DNA of 64,000 nucleotides from Caprimulgus europaeus (Eukaryota > Chordata > Aves > Caprimulgiformes > Caprimulgidae). Shown in pieces: positions 1 to 10,801 of the stretch. Numbering within the stretch: position 1 is the stretch's first letter; the number at the start of each line of letters is the position of its first letter. The position numbers and the translations under genes are program-made. The notes beneath the pieces are model-generated. The model saw only the letters and a program-made list of their open reading frames with translations, searched no databases and was not told where the DNA came from. The DNA lies in assembly GCA_907165065.1 (NCBI GenBank), contig OU015524.1, forward strand, positions 62,909,295-62,973,294, given 5' to 3'.

Positions 1-2736
1 CATGAAGAAGCACAGCAGTATGAAAGAAGTACATGGGGAAAAGCAATAAATGTTTTATCAGCTGAAACCAGGAAAAATCTAGGTGATATGATTGATTTTA
101 TGAGAAACTGTTTTTGAAAAGTCCAAAAACAGATAGCAGAGCCAAAAGAATTTTCCACCCACGTGTTCCCATTTAAGAGCCAGCTTAGTTAAGCAGTTAA
201 AGTGGCTTTTTGGATCCACTGTGAGGTAGCACTTATGAACACTGTTCAGTCTTTTTACTTATTTATTTCTTCATTAATAAGTGATCATTCTTTTGCATGA
301 TAACTCAGAATAAATATAGATTCCTTTAGGAATATGCTACTGAAAGTACCTATCATTTTTTTTTTCCAGGGATATTGTCTGTGCTGTACTTTTGAAGTAG
401 AGCATCAGAGCATGCTGAATCCTAAGACACCCTTGGGACCTCACTGTTTCTGTTGATGTCTTCTTTAGCAGCCTGTATTCAGATTGCATATAAATCCCAT
501 ACGCCTTTGTGGCAGGTGATAACAAGGTGCTGGGTAGAAAAGATCCTAAAGTGATGTCAAGGAAATTTTTCTGGTCTTTTTCTACCAGGTATGGTCACTG
601 AAACATTTAGAGAGGATACCTGGAAACTGCAAAAGCCCATCGTCCTTCAGCTGAGTCAGGGGGCATTGCTGGGGAATTGAATTTTACTCCTAAAATTCCC
701 CAAAGGTAGTTCAGGACCAGCCTTGAGAGCATCTCCTAAAATCAAGCAATTTAAGAGGTCTGAGGTTTTTCAGCACAGAAAATAATTTTAGAAATTTGTA
801 CAAATTTACCTGTGGCCTTCAGGCCAAACAGTACCTTCTCAATTCCTATTCTGTTTTTGTTCATATTTTTTATTTATTCTTTCCCACATACCTATTTTTT
901 CTTCCGGCTAGTTAGGACTATTTCTTTGCGTTCAGTGGACAAGTTGATATTTGTTCTTTACTGTATAAGATTCTGATAGAAATTGAATGCATATTGTCCA
1001 CACACAATAAAACTCTAGGTTTATGATCATAGATTTGCTATCCCTTCTTATACCTACTTTGATTGGGATTAATATTTGCATAATAGAGCCTACTAGGTGT
1101 TCGTTTTTAAAGAGGTGAATGAAAAGATTTCCTTACCAAGGCAAAGATAGTTTATTTGTAGATTAAAGATAAAAAAAAACCCCAAAACTGTAATCTTTGG
1201 GCTTTTTTATGTGGTGTAAATACCCTGTTTATTCTGCAATACTAAGTGGTCTTTTAGAGCATGCTGTACAATCGTTGACTTGGTGCTGCTTATCAGAGCT
1301 AATAAAGACTCTGCGATCTGTTGAGCCAACAGAAGGGACATTAGCTGCTAGTAAACAATTTAATTCTGATGGTTTGGATCTTCATTTAATAATCAAAACA
1401 CACTGCCTTTCACCACAAGTGCTATGCTACTGATTGTTACCATAGCAGCTATATTGTATTGGGGAAAAAAAAAGGTCTGTATACCGAGTTAACCACAGAT
1501 TTATTCTTAAACAAAATTCTGACTGACCTCAGAGGATAACTTGCATGCTTAAAAGTAAGTATATGCTTAAATATCTTACTAGAGCTGAGCAACTGTCAGA
1601 GATATTATTATGCCTCAAAAAAATAATCTTAAATTTAGCCAAGCAGAGGTGCATCTTTAATAGTCTGTTGTGGCAAGAAACAACGGGAACCTAGCGTTCA
1701 AAGTTAATAACCTAAAGATAATGCTTGTTTATTTCAGAATTATATTCTGCTTAGAAACAGTGGAAAATAAGGAGCTTTTCTAGAATAGAAATATAGAATA
1801 AAATTGTCAAATAATATGAGAAGTAGCAAAGTTATTGCATTAATAAAATGAGAGCATTGCTATAGTATTCAGTGGAGGTTGTCCTTGCTTGGTATTCTCT
1901 CAGCTGTGGATGAATAAACAGCTTCACCCATGGTAAATCAAGCTATCCTGAGTCAAAGACATTGACAGATAAAAGTGATTAAACTGTCCAGACACACTTG
2001 GTGAATTAGTGGCCATTGCCCCACACCTCTAAATACCTTTTTCCTAGTATGCAGGCCACTTGTGTGTGGTCAGATGTTTTAAGGTGATTCATTCATACCT
2101 TAAGCCTGGGCTTTTGATATCCATAGTTTCAGATGTGTCTCAATGCATCTTGACCTTGTCTTTGTGCTGAGCCTGAATAAACTTTCCCTTTTTATCTCCT
2201 GGCATACGAGTGTCTTCTTCCTGCTTAGTTTACTCACATTCAACATTCAACTTCAGAAGTGGGTTAAACAAGAGATTGCCCTTACTATTTCTAGGATAAG
2301 AATGTCCACACATGGAGAGTTAAATATAATTTGCTGCTACATGTGATGCTCTGTGGCATTTGTGCATCTAGGCAGACTGCATCCCCTTTACCTCTGAATA
2401 GAGTTGCTTTCTACCCAGCAAGGGTAGGCTGGTCCTTGCCAATAAGTAAATTGCCTTAAAACCAATGTTGTACTGACTACCTTGCCCTTCACACCAAATA
2501 GAACGGACATTGAAATGCTCTTGTGTGCAAATGAAAGCTGCCTATAGATGTACAAAGGGGCAGCCCTGCTTTTTGCGAGGTGATGGGAACAGAATTTCCC
2601 CTGAGGACAGGATGCAAATGCAGAAGTAAATGTATTTCTTGGAGGGTGTTGGTTGTGTTGGTAGGAGTCAAGCATCCTGGAGAAAAAGTGAGAAAGTGTG
2701 AGCTCTATCCGGTTCCCACTGAGGCTACTGGGAGAC
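1..2736. other. Unique AT-rich non-coding stretch
   Basis: I see no gene, RNA gene or recognisable transposon here. The open frames present are short (under about 125 codons) and overlap on opposite strands without any recognisable domain. The sequence is AT-rich with short A and T runs, for example near 360 and 1170. It is best described as intergenic or intronic background. Confidence 0.6.
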
Positions 2737-2835
2737 TTGTTAAGTGATTTCAGCAAGGACAGTCACTCTGAGTGCCAGTGTGTGTCTAGGAACAAAACTC
2801 AGATCTCCCAGTCATTTTCTGAATTCTATTAAAAG
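2737..2835 (-). repeat. MIR-like SINE relic (minus strand)
   Basis: Read on the plus strand, this follows the order of a reverse-complemented MIR: GTTAAGTGATTTCAGCAAGG, then a degraded 'GTCAC...AGTGCCAG' block, then the 'AACAAAACTCAGATCTCCCAGTC' type end. This matches by eye the MIR order 'gttaagtgacttgcccaaggtcac...gaacccaggtctcctgact'. MIR is an ancient tRNA-derived SINE found as rare, highly diverged copies in birds. The match is from memory and the copy is heavily mutated, so edges are approximate. Confidence 0.5.
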
Positions 2836-2964
2836 TCCAATAAATGAGAATTAATTTCTAAAATGGTGGTTGGAATATCTGCTATGATCTAATTTAATAA
2901 TTTGGGGATATGCAAAGCACACTACAAATCATAATGAACTAGTCATCCAACAGATGATTGGGGT

Positions 2965-3040
2965 GAAAAAAATAAAATCTCTGTGTTACAGACAGGGGAA
3001 AGTGGGGCACAAGGAAGATCAAAAATCTAGCTAGGCACTT
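2965..3040 (-). repeat. Second MIR-like fragment (minus strand)
   Basis: The segment around GTTACAGACAGGGGAAAGTG and GGGGCACAAGGAAGATCA resembles the reverse-complemented MIR stretch 'attttacagatgaggaaactgaggcacagagagg'. Relative to the relic at 2737-2835 the MIR sub-blocks are in the wrong order for one element. It is therefore either a second insertion or a rearranged one. Short and degraded, so low to moderate confidence. Confidence 0.4.
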
Positions 3041-3574
3041 TTGTTTCATTTTTAATTAATACACTTATCATGGACAAAATTAGCCAGTTAAAAAAAACCA
3101 ACCCAAAACAATAAAACTTCTTAGCTACAGAAGTCAGAGAAATTGGTTTATTATGCAGAGTTATATAAAGAATGTACTGATCTCCAAACCTTCCATCAAT
3201 GGATTTTAAACATGGTTCAGGGGCATCCAATGTGTTTATTTTTCTCCTGGCTAATATTTTTTCCCACCCTGATACATTACTCAGGTGGCCAGGTAATGAG
3301 GTGACGATTGCTACAAAACCCAGAATAGAACAGACCAAAGAAATTAGTATGGGTACAAAAAATACCTTGAAATTGCCATCTGTTACATTAAGATCCATTA
3401 GCTTAATAATATTGAATATCATCTTTTTGGACTTTACAGCATAATTCCACCACCTTTAGCTTAGTACTTCCTGATTTACACAAGTGTATGTGAAATCAGG
3501 CTGTACTTGTAATCTGATTCTGTGTTTGCTGTTGGAAGGAAGCTCATTTTTTCTAGGCTGAAATTTTAATATTA
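3041..3574. other. Non-coding, no recognised feature
   Basis: Opposed open frames of 131 codons (minus, 3027-3422) and 81 codons (plus, 3199-3444) overlap here. Neither shows a domain or family signature that I recognise. Two long frames lying antisense over the same bases usually reflects local stop-codon scarcity, not coding. I call nothing here. Confidence 0.5.
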
Positions 3575-4085
3575 GAGGCTCATAGAGCAATAGGGCTTGA
3601 AGAACCTAATGAAGTTGTCTAGTTTTTGCTTCTGATTCAGCCCAGAGTAATTATACCTGTATGCTTATTATAAATTTGTCCTTAAAAACCTCTGATGGTG
3701 GAGAGTCCACAGTCTTTCAGGCACCCTATTCCTGTATTGCTACCTGCACTGCTAAAATGTTTTTTGCTAGCATCCAACCTGAATTCTCCTAACTGCAAAT
3801 GAAGGTCGTAACATCTTCCTCCCATCCATGATGGACAGGAAGATCTCATTATGTCTCTCCTCTTTCCACTACCTTTTTATATATTGCTAGATTATTTTAC
3901 CCTGTTGCAAGTCTTCCTTGTATGTCATATTTTCTGGATATTTCTTGTTGTTCACTGCTTTCACTGGATTTCTTCACATACTTTGAGAAGGTGATACTCA
4001 ATCCTGGTTACAGTATCCAAGTAGGACTGCTTCCTGAGCCTCATGGAATTTGAAAATTACATGGTAGTCCTGAACAAAGATCAGC
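3575..4085 (-). mobile_element. Ancient L3/CR1-like LINE 3' fragment
   Basis: On the plus strand this reads like the reverse complement of an old L3/CR1-type LINE 3' region. It starts with a degraded terminal block (GCTCATAGAGCAATAGGGCT) and a 'gttgtctagt' remnant of the usual 'catctagtccaac'. It continues through 'acctctgatggtggagagtccaca' and 'gcaccctattcctgtattgc', then 'cttcacatactttgagaagg', and ends in 'gttacagtatccaagtaggactgcttcctgagcc'. The last block corresponds to the CR1/L3 'ggacacagtactccaggtgtggcctcacc' segment. Divergence is much higher than in the CR1 copies at 7270, 22020 or 32792, so this is probably the oldest LINE in the window. No open ORF2 segment survives. Confidence 0.65.
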
Positions 4086-4632
4086 TTTGAAATATTACAG
4101 CCCCCAGGATCTACTCCTCTACTGTTCAAGAAGCCTTTCCCCCATTGTTTTCAATAGACCTTCTCAGACTCTGTATGACCATGATGTTATTATGGCCCAA
4201 TATGCAAACTATGGTTTTCAGGAAAGTATTTCCAGTTGAAGGAAAAAAATGTTAGTAACGGGAAAAGGTAAATGCTGCATCAGTGAGGAAAAACTCGCTC
4301 AAACACAAATATGCACAAGTTCATATTTGGTTCTGCATCAGGAATTTGACTTCTGTTAGGATATATTGCTATTTATCACTGCAAGGATACAGGAGAACAG
4401 TTACTGGTAGTCCTTTCACAAATATGTTCCTTCTTCACCAGTACTCTTTACAGTGACGAGACAGAAAAATCCTGTCCCTGTGGGAGACCCTCATCCCCCT
4501 CCCAAATGCAATAGGTACATTAAGAGAATTTGCTAATCAAACAATCAATTTGTCTTGGAAAAATCTGTATAATGTCGAATCACAATGCTATGTTTAACAA
4601 TGCTATGTTTAAGTAAAAGAATTTACTAGTTT
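4086..4632. other. Sequence upstream of the retroviral PPT; no decipherable retroviral gene
   Basis: If the LTR starting at 4650 is a 3' LTR, this stretch should be proviral interior, probably env-side. I find no open frame of useful length and no recognisable gag, pol or env motif. It contains a perfect 15-bp tandem duplication at 4582-4611. It is either a decayed or rearranged provirus interior or unrelated flank. Confidence 0.4.
4582..4611. repeat. Perfect 2 x 15-bp tandem duplication
   Basis: The unit ACAATGCTATGTTTA occurs twice in direct succession (4582-4596 and 4597-4611) with no mismatch. It sits 21 bp upstream of the purine tract at 4633. Replication slippage is the likely origin. 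Confidence 0.95.
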
Positions 4633-4649
4633 AAAGAAAAAGGGGGGAA
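4633..4649 (+). other. Retrovirus-type polypurine tract (PPT)
   Basis: A run of 17 purines (AAAGAAAAAGGGGGGAA) is followed immediately by TG. Retroviruses use such a tract as the primer for plus-strand DNA synthesis, and it lies directly against the 5' end of the 3' LTR. This A-run, G-run, AA, TG arrangement is like that of gammaretroviral PPT/LTR junctions. A purine run alone could be chance, but its composition and the U3-like sequence after it support the call. Confidence 0.6.
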
Positions 4650-4880
4650 TGATAGGGGGCATTTGGTATTTTTCAGTTTGTCTCTTTAAATTTTAACCAT
4701 TAGCTTTTCCAGCTTCTTAGTTTACTTATCTTGACCTGACAAGGACTGACCTTCTGGACAATTTATCATGAAGCTCAACTTGCCAGGGGTAGGCCTGGAC
4801 AGCGTATCACTCCCTACTCCCTACTTGCCAAGGATGGACCTTGTGGGTGATTTATCATGGAACTCAAACCAATTTAAAAC
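4650..4880 (+). mobile_element. Endogenous retrovirus LTR (U3 part; right end not resolved)
   Basis: The LTR is inferred to start TGATAGGGGGCA directly after the purine tract. Inside it lies an imperfect direct repeat of about 44 bp with an 89-bp period (4737-4780 and 4826-4869). The copies share 'aagga.tgacctt' and 'tttatcatg.aactcaa' blocks, resembling duplicated U3 enhancer units. A possible polyadenylation signal AATAAA occurs at 5216-5221, so the LTR could run to about 5240-5290, but I cannot identify a 3' CA end or a target-site duplication. The junction resembles class I (gammaretrovirus-like) elements; class III is possible. No primer-binding site or protein-coding provirus interior was found, so no functional element is present. 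Confidence 0.5.
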
Positions 4881-5489
4881 TGATGAGGAAAGATAACTAG
4901 GAAGAGGCCTGGGCCCAGATAACGAATGATACTGCTAGGGCTCTTGAATAGTTTTAAAGGTAACACATTGCTCAATGTTCAGTATTTTAGTACTCCCCAA
5001 TTAATCTTTATGTCTAAATATAAAAATAGTTCTTTTTTGTGTGAATCATGAAATTGTTGACATAGATATTGTTTACTCCTCTAAATATTAAATTTCAGTT
5101 TGTGTCCAGTTGTCAGGAAATTTCTGTTAACCATTTTTGGTTTTATAGTGGTATGAGAAAAGCCATGAGAGAGATGGTGCTATTTGGAACAGCGCATGGA
5201 GCACAACAGAGCAAAAATAAAACAGACAATCCTGTGCTGAATGGAAGGGCCTCCCTTCAAATGCTGGTTGCATGCTGAGTACATCTTCATTGTGGGATGC
5301 AGTGACTGGCATAACCAGTTCTCAACATCTTCTGTTATGTCTGGAAACCCATATGGAAGGTCTAGTTTGCTATTGAATTCCAAGTGGGTAGGAAGACCTC
5401 AGTTAAAGGTACATACTTTATTTAAAGCTATTGTCTGTCTGCCAGCCTTCAACCTGGCTTAAGACCTTGAGGTCCTGGTTGCTATTTGT
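4881..5489. other. Possible LTR remainder and flank; no gene
   Basis: This holds the possible U3/R/U5 continuation of the LTR (TATA-like 'ttttatagtgg' near 5140, AATAAA at 5216). After that come short overlapping frames on both strands around 5127-5462. None of the frames carries a recognisable domain. Confidence 0.35.
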
Positions 5490-5600
5490 TTATCTTATTC
5501 CCTTGGGTGACTGGCTTTTAATCCTGGTCCTTATTTTCCGCATCTGCAAAATAAGAAAATATTCTTAACTTCCCTCATCTCAAAGACAAAGCTTTGTGCC
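5490..5600 (+). repeat. MIR-like SINE relic (plus strand)
   Basis: The block 'ccttattttccgcatctgcaa' followed by AATAAGAAAATATTCTTAAC and 'ttccctcatctcaaag' parallels the MIR 3' half 'cctcagtttcctcatctgtaaaatgggga.aataatacctacctcat'. The preceding 'ccttgggtgactggc' fits the upstream MIR 'gaccttgggcaagtcac'. Recognised by eye; edges approximate. Confidence 0.55.
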
Positions 5601-7008
5601 CTCTATTCCCTTGCTCTGGTCCCTTCTAGGTGCCTTGGGCTTTCTTTGTGGGAGAATGGGAACAGAGGAAGAAGATAGGCAGGGGAAATGGAAGGGAGTG
5701 ATGTATTTTTGTGTCACCTCACTGTAAGGATGGACATGGCCAGAGAGTAAATTTAGATTCTCTAAGCCTCATGTGCCTAGAGAAACACGGGGTCACCATG
5801 GTGGGTAAGGAACTGTATTTGGCACTCCTAAATCGCAGACTGGTTGGCTAGTCTTCCGCTCACTCATCTTCCTCTCAGTCAGTAATAAAGAAGATGAAAC
5901 ATAGATTTGCCGGTGAGGAAAAGGTAGTAGTCCCTATCAGCACCTGCTGACACAGCAGACACACATGGTGGGCATGTGCTGATGTTTAGACCATGCAACT
6001 GCACTGCAGTCCCCACCTGTATGTGCTGCAGTCCTCTGGTCTGGGGCAGCTACACAGCAATACAAGCGGATGGTTTCCTGCAGGCCAGATGGAAGCAGAA
6101 ACAGAAACATGTGGGATTTCCTGGCACAAAGCCTGGTGGTTAGCTTGTGGGAATGTGTGGCTTCTGGAAGGCAATCACATCAACACCTGAACCTCAGTTC
6201 ACAAGGACAGGGATAAATTAGCTTTTGAGTAACTATCAGAATTCAGAGAACACCATACATTGGTGAAGTTTTCTGTATTGAGAAATTTTGGTTTAACCTA
6301 TTTTCTTTAAAAAATAAAAAGGTTCCTTCTAATTTTTGTAGATTTTCACACCTGTGAAATAAATCTTTTGGATTTAGCTGTATTTAGTTATATATAGTTG
6401 AGACAGGTAAGCTCCAGCATTGTAAAGCCTCATGGTAAAAATCAGGGTAGCTGGAAATATTTGATATTTTTCTCCAGGACTTGGAAATCAAACCATAATG
6501 TCTTAGTCATGGCTTTTATTAAATTAAAAACAAAACCCAAGCACACCTGTTCTCATGACTAGTCAGAAAAAACTGAGAATGTGAACAAATTGAACACCAA
6601 GGGCCACGAGTCTAGAACTTAGAACAAGGGCTTGGACACCACTCACTGAAAAAGTTTGCAATTTCAAACCCAGCTGACAGCACGAGGGGCAGAGGGTGGG
6701 AGGCAAGGAAATAGGGTCCTCTTAGCTTTAGGGGGAATCACACTGCTTCTGAGAGGAAGCTACAGGTTTTCTTTAGCCTTGCTCAGGAACCAGTTTATAA
6801 CAACACTGAGGTGTTGCTGCCTCCTGGGAGCTGTTATTTAGCACAGCAGCAGCTAATTAAACCCTAAGAAGCAAAGTGCTGGTTAAGTGAACCTCGGCTA
6901 CATCTGCTGAGGCTGTGCTACCTGTCACATGGGCCTCAGGGACCCTTAAAACCAGAGTGTCATTATGTGCTGGCTTGCCTGGAGCTGGTGAGCTGATTGG
7001 GAGAGCCA
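5601..7008. other. Non-coding, no recognised feature
   Basis: Only short overlapping frames on both strands occur (for example at 5986-6190 and 6656-6841). There are no domain, RNA or transposon hallmarks that I can support. From about 6650 the sequence becomes somewhat richer in GC and leads into the CTGC-type simple repeat at 7010. Confidence 0.5.
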
Positions 7009-7009
7009 C

Positions 7010-7040
7010 TGCCTGCCAGCCAGCCTGCCTGCCTGCCTGG
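7010..7040. repeat. (CCTG)n-like short simple repeat
   Basis: The sequence is a run of CTGC/CAGC tetramers with a pure central part, CCTGCCTGCCTGCCTGG. It is short and imperfect, a minor microsatellite within a locally GC-rich patch. Confidence 0.8.
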
Positions 7041-7269
7041 GGCCAGCCACCAAGTTGGCACGTCCCTGTAGAGGGTTGCGGCAGTGGTGATGGCTTTCAA
7101 CCAAAACCTCCCCGGCAGCTATTGCTTTCAAGAGCAACAAAAAGCCTGTTTGCACCACACCCTTTTACTGAGCAGGCTACTTGCCAGAATCCCTCCCCTA
7201 CCCCGTCGTGTAATTTAGGGGTTTTTTTTAACCTGGAGACGTAATTTGCTGGGTTTTAGGTTTTTTTTC
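7041..7269. other. GC-rich patch running into a T-rich flank of CR1
   Basis: No gene is visible. The end (about 7218-7270) has three T-runs separated by short GC-containing pieces. It directly precedes the 5'-truncated CR1 and may include its insertion site. Confidence 0.4.
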
Positions 7270-7630
7270 TTGAAGTGCGGTTGTTTAGTCTGGAGAAAAG
7301 GAGGCTGAGGGGAGACCTTATCATTCTCTACAACTACCTGAAAGCAGGTTCTGGCAAGGTGGGTCTCAGTCTCTTCTCTCAAGTATCAAGCAATAGGACA
7401 AGAGGAAATGGCCTCAGGTTGCACCAGGGGAGGTTTAGATTGGATATTAGGAAAAATTTCTTAACTGAAAGGGGTATCAAGCACTGGAACAGGCTGCCCA
7501 GAGAAGTGGTGGAGTCACCATCCATGGAGGTGTTTAAAAGACATGTAGATGTGGTGCTTAGGGTCACGGTTTTGTGATGGACTTGATCCTAAAGGTCTTT
7601 TCCAACCAAAACGATTCTCTGATCCTATGA
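7270..7630 (+). mobile_element. CR1 LINE, 5'-truncated 3' end (plus strand)
   Basis: This is a typical truncated avian CR1 insertion. It begins inside ORF2 (CTGGAGAAAAGGAGGCTGAG block near 7290) and continues through 'aggacaagaggaaatggcctcaggttgcaccaggggaggtttag' type sequence. It ends in the CR1 3' terminus 'gattctctgatcctatga' at 7613-7630. Its ORF2 tail is still open over about 100 codons, so it is among the less decayed copies here. CR1 inserts by target-primed reverse transcription and usually lacks its 5' part. No promoter or complete ORF is present, so it is not mobile. Confidence 0.95.
7275..7577 (+). pseudogene. CR1 ORF2 C-terminal remnant
   Basis: About 100 codons encode the C-terminal tail of the CR1 ORF2 polyprotein. 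Recognisable blocks in order are [13 protein letters not shown] (residues 3-15), [20 protein letters not shown] (about 41-60) and [19 protein letters not shown] (about 70-88). These match the conserved CR1 tail downstream of the reverse transcriptase; the endonuclease and RT domains are missing. There is no real start codon: the frame simply opens at the truncation. Openness probably reflects recent insertion and not selection. Confidence 0.9.
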
Positions 7631-10378
7631 AGGAATCACTAGATGGCACTGCATGACCGCAGGACAAGCCACCTCCCTGTGTCGCTAGGATGGATGAAAT
7701 ACATTCCCTACCTCTTTATTTTCATCTGTCTGCTGTAAATCTTTACCGGGGCGGTAAAAAAAAAACAAACCAAAAAAACCACAAAACCTGGGTCTCTGGG
7801 TCTGTGTTAATAAAATGTGCTTTAGCACAGTTTCGCTTTCTAGCTTCAGGAGTGCTGAATCATTTACCCGTGGGACCTTCTGGTGAGAATAATACACTTA
7901 ACATGACTTGATTTGGGTACTTTGTCCTTTTAGCCTGTTTCTCTCTACCTGCTACTGCCAATTCAACAGACTTAGAAGGCTCAATGGAAAAAAGTGGGAC
8001 TGGATGCTTAGTTTAAGACTGTACTCTCTCAAATATGGGTTATGTTTGGGAATGCTGGTCCCCAGCTAGGCTCCTAAGTTCTTAAAAGTAATGAAAATAA
8101 CAGTAAATGGATGTGTTAGGTACATGCACATTAAGGGCTAATGGAGAGCCATCCACTGACATGATTATAGATAGTATTGTTCACCGAGCCATAGTTTCAA
8201 TAAATGACTGCTATTATGTGCTGCAAATACCCTTAATCAGAGGTTTGACCAAAATTATCTTCAGCCACCAAGCTTGCAAAACTGGGCTGTTTCATGTACA
8301 GAGTTGATTGCAATAGTTTAACATTTCTATATCTAGCTGGGATCTGTACATTTGCAATTTGGAAGAAAAAGATAAACTGATGGAAAAAACTCATTCACAA
8401 TGTAGAAAATGTTTATTTTGGTCTGAAGTCTGAATGAAAAGATTTCGGTCATTTCCTATCTGCTCAATGTACTTTAATATACTAGTGTTTCTTCGAGAAA
8501 CATTGCCAAGTAGTAGCACTTGGAAGGAGTGGGTGCTTGAGCTCTTCTTTGATATCTCAGATAATCAGCCTTATCATTGTGCTGTTCTCATTAGCAGCTG
8601 CTGTAGCTGCAGCACCATTATAGAGGGCAGAAATCTCATTATTGGGAGGGATACCAACCTATTTACAATATCTGTGAGAAATTGCACTACACACAAAAAT
8701 ATAATTCTTGCCTTAACACTGCTGTAATCCATTTTTCTGTTGCATGACCATTAAGATGAAAAGTATTTGAGTTAAAAGTGAAAGTAAATCTTAAAAGGAA
8801 AGGTGCCACAGCTATGTCCAATTTCCTCTCTTTTCTTATTAAAGGGGTTGGTTAGGCTAGAGTTACAGTCAACTGATAATGAAGGATGATAGATTAGCTT
8901 TGTCAGATAATTCATTGTTGCCAGCAGTCACTGGACATAGATTTTAATAATTATTTTATTATATTTCCCCTTTAAATTCACAAATAGATCTTTATTTCTG
9001 TGAGATCTCATTGCAATTTGAAGATGAGATACTTCTGTATGCTTCATTCTCTCCATGGCAACTGTAAATGGGTCAAGCACTAGTGCAGCTTAACACATTG
9101 CAGTTATGGGGAGGCAGCTGCAGGAGTCTGCCCTCACAGTGCTCTACATTATCCTCACCTAGACCTCCCACGCATGATGCTTCCTAGGACAGTACCGAGT
9201 CCTGCAGACAAGAGGTATTGTGGAAAAGGGTTCTTGGTGGTCACTGAACCTTGAGCATCCCCTGGATCTGCTATTTTATTAGAGGCTTTCCATTCAGGCA
9301 TGTTGTTGCGCAGACCTATGCTTCAGGTCCATGTGATTGTTGCAGGTACATTATAGTGCTCTCCCATAACCAGTGCAGAGCTGGTGTGTGAGCTATGTTC
9401 CAGACCCGTAACTAAAAAAGCCTGGGCTAAGGCAGTCTGAGGAAAGTGCTTGAGGGAAAGAGAGGATGGTTGTGAGACTGTCATGTTGTGTGTAAGAGTG
9501 GGAGGAGAGCTGCAAGCACAATGGATACAGGCTCTGCTCCATTGCAAAGTAAACTCATTTTCAGGACATTGGGGTGCAGGGAGAACTCACTGAAGATAGA
9601 GACATGCAGAGAAGCGGCAGCAAGGAGGGCTATCAGGGACCCTCAGTGCAGGGGTATGTTGGCATTAGGCAACCCTGTTTGCATCCCACATTATATGACT
9701 TGGAAGGTAAGTAGCCTCACATGTGGATAAGCAATCATATGGTCTGAAGTTAACATGATTCAGTGCTGCAACTAAAATGGACAAGATGAAACAAGAATGA
9801 GAAATGACCCAACTTTGCAATATTGCAAGAGTGATTCTAGACTGATTGTTGAGGGAGAAAACCCAGACGTGTTTAGCCATAAAATTATAGTAGTGCTAGA
9901 CGGTTGAAATGGAGGTGTGCATTAGGGTTTGTAATAGGGATACTGAGGGCGATTCTCAAGGCCAAAATACAATTTACATTTCCGGACATCTGCCTGGGGA
10001 ACCAGGGGTGGGGAACTTTGAACCTAATGTTTGGTGCCTTCAAGTCTTGTTACAGGATCTTTTTGTTCCCACAGCATCCTTGAACATTCAGTGGTGGGAA
10101 TGGAATCACCTTTCTTCGGTGATCTGTGACATGAGGTGTTACATTTTCTGAATGGTTTCTATTGTGCACTAGGATCATAAAATGCAAAGAAATTCTTCTG
10201 AACGACCATTTCAACTGCTGGAGTAAGAAGCGACCTTGTCATTATGCTCTCTCTTAATACTGGTGTCTGCTAGGGAAACTGATGTCCAGTCAGTAGTCAA
10301 CATTAATTGGATCTGCTAGGAAGGAGAGACACCGATTATCACTTTGTTGAGGTACAAGTGAGTTTCTGCTCACCATTG
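7631..10378. other. Non-coding, no recognised feature
   Basis: An A-rich low-complexity patch (AAAAAAAAAACAAACC type) lies at 7756-7788. The remainder is unique AT-rich sequence with short frames of at most 97 codons (8434-8727) and no domain that I recognise. At 10008 a short CAGGGGTGGGGAAC stretch resembles a hAT-type terminal repeat, but nothing else supports it. Confidence 0.5.
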
Positions 10379-10416
10379 GGAAAAAAAAACCAAAACCAAA
10401 ACAACCCCCAAACCAA
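10379..10416. repeat. A-rich low-complexity tract
   Basis: The tract is A-runs separated by CC, roughly (AAAACC)n. It could be a simple repeat or an eroded poly(A)-like tail, but no retroposed body is recognisable to its left. Confidence 0.75.
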
Positions 10417-10738
10417 CGGCAATTACAGACCTGATGGAACTATTAATACACAATCTTCACCTGGAGAAACAATGTCTCTGTGTCTATGTTTACTTAAGCA
10501 AATAATTCTGTGAAAGGAGCAGCTCAGTAGACTGGGGCAGATGGATCACCATTAATGTATCAAAATTGTTGATGATTTGGATATTTTACTTTGGACTAGC
10601 TTTAATTTGGCCCCCTGATATCCTTATCTCACACTTGGTTTGAGGCTGAAGGACAAGTCACTGATTAGCCACTTACTGTCTCCATTACAGGCAGGAATGA
10701 GTTTCTGCACAATCCACAGTGCCTAGGTGGATGGAAGA

Positions 10739-10801
10739 GAGCTTTGAGCTCAGAGCATCTAGTGTCAATGAGCTTTGAGCTCAGAGCATCTAGTGTCAAT
10801 G
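10739..10801. repeat. Perfect 2 x 31-bp tandem duplication
   Basis: A 31-bp unit beginning GAGCTTTGAGCTCAGAGCAT occurs at 10739-10769 and again at 10770-10800 with no mismatch. One further base (10801) continues the period. The unit contains the palindrome GAGCTC. The absence of divergence implies a recent event. Confidence 0.97.

Noticed and set aside
10005..10030. CAGGGGTGGGGAAC resembling a hAT transposon terminal repeat
   Set aside because: Only about 14-18 bases match. No paired terminal repeat, target duplication or internal similarity was seen.
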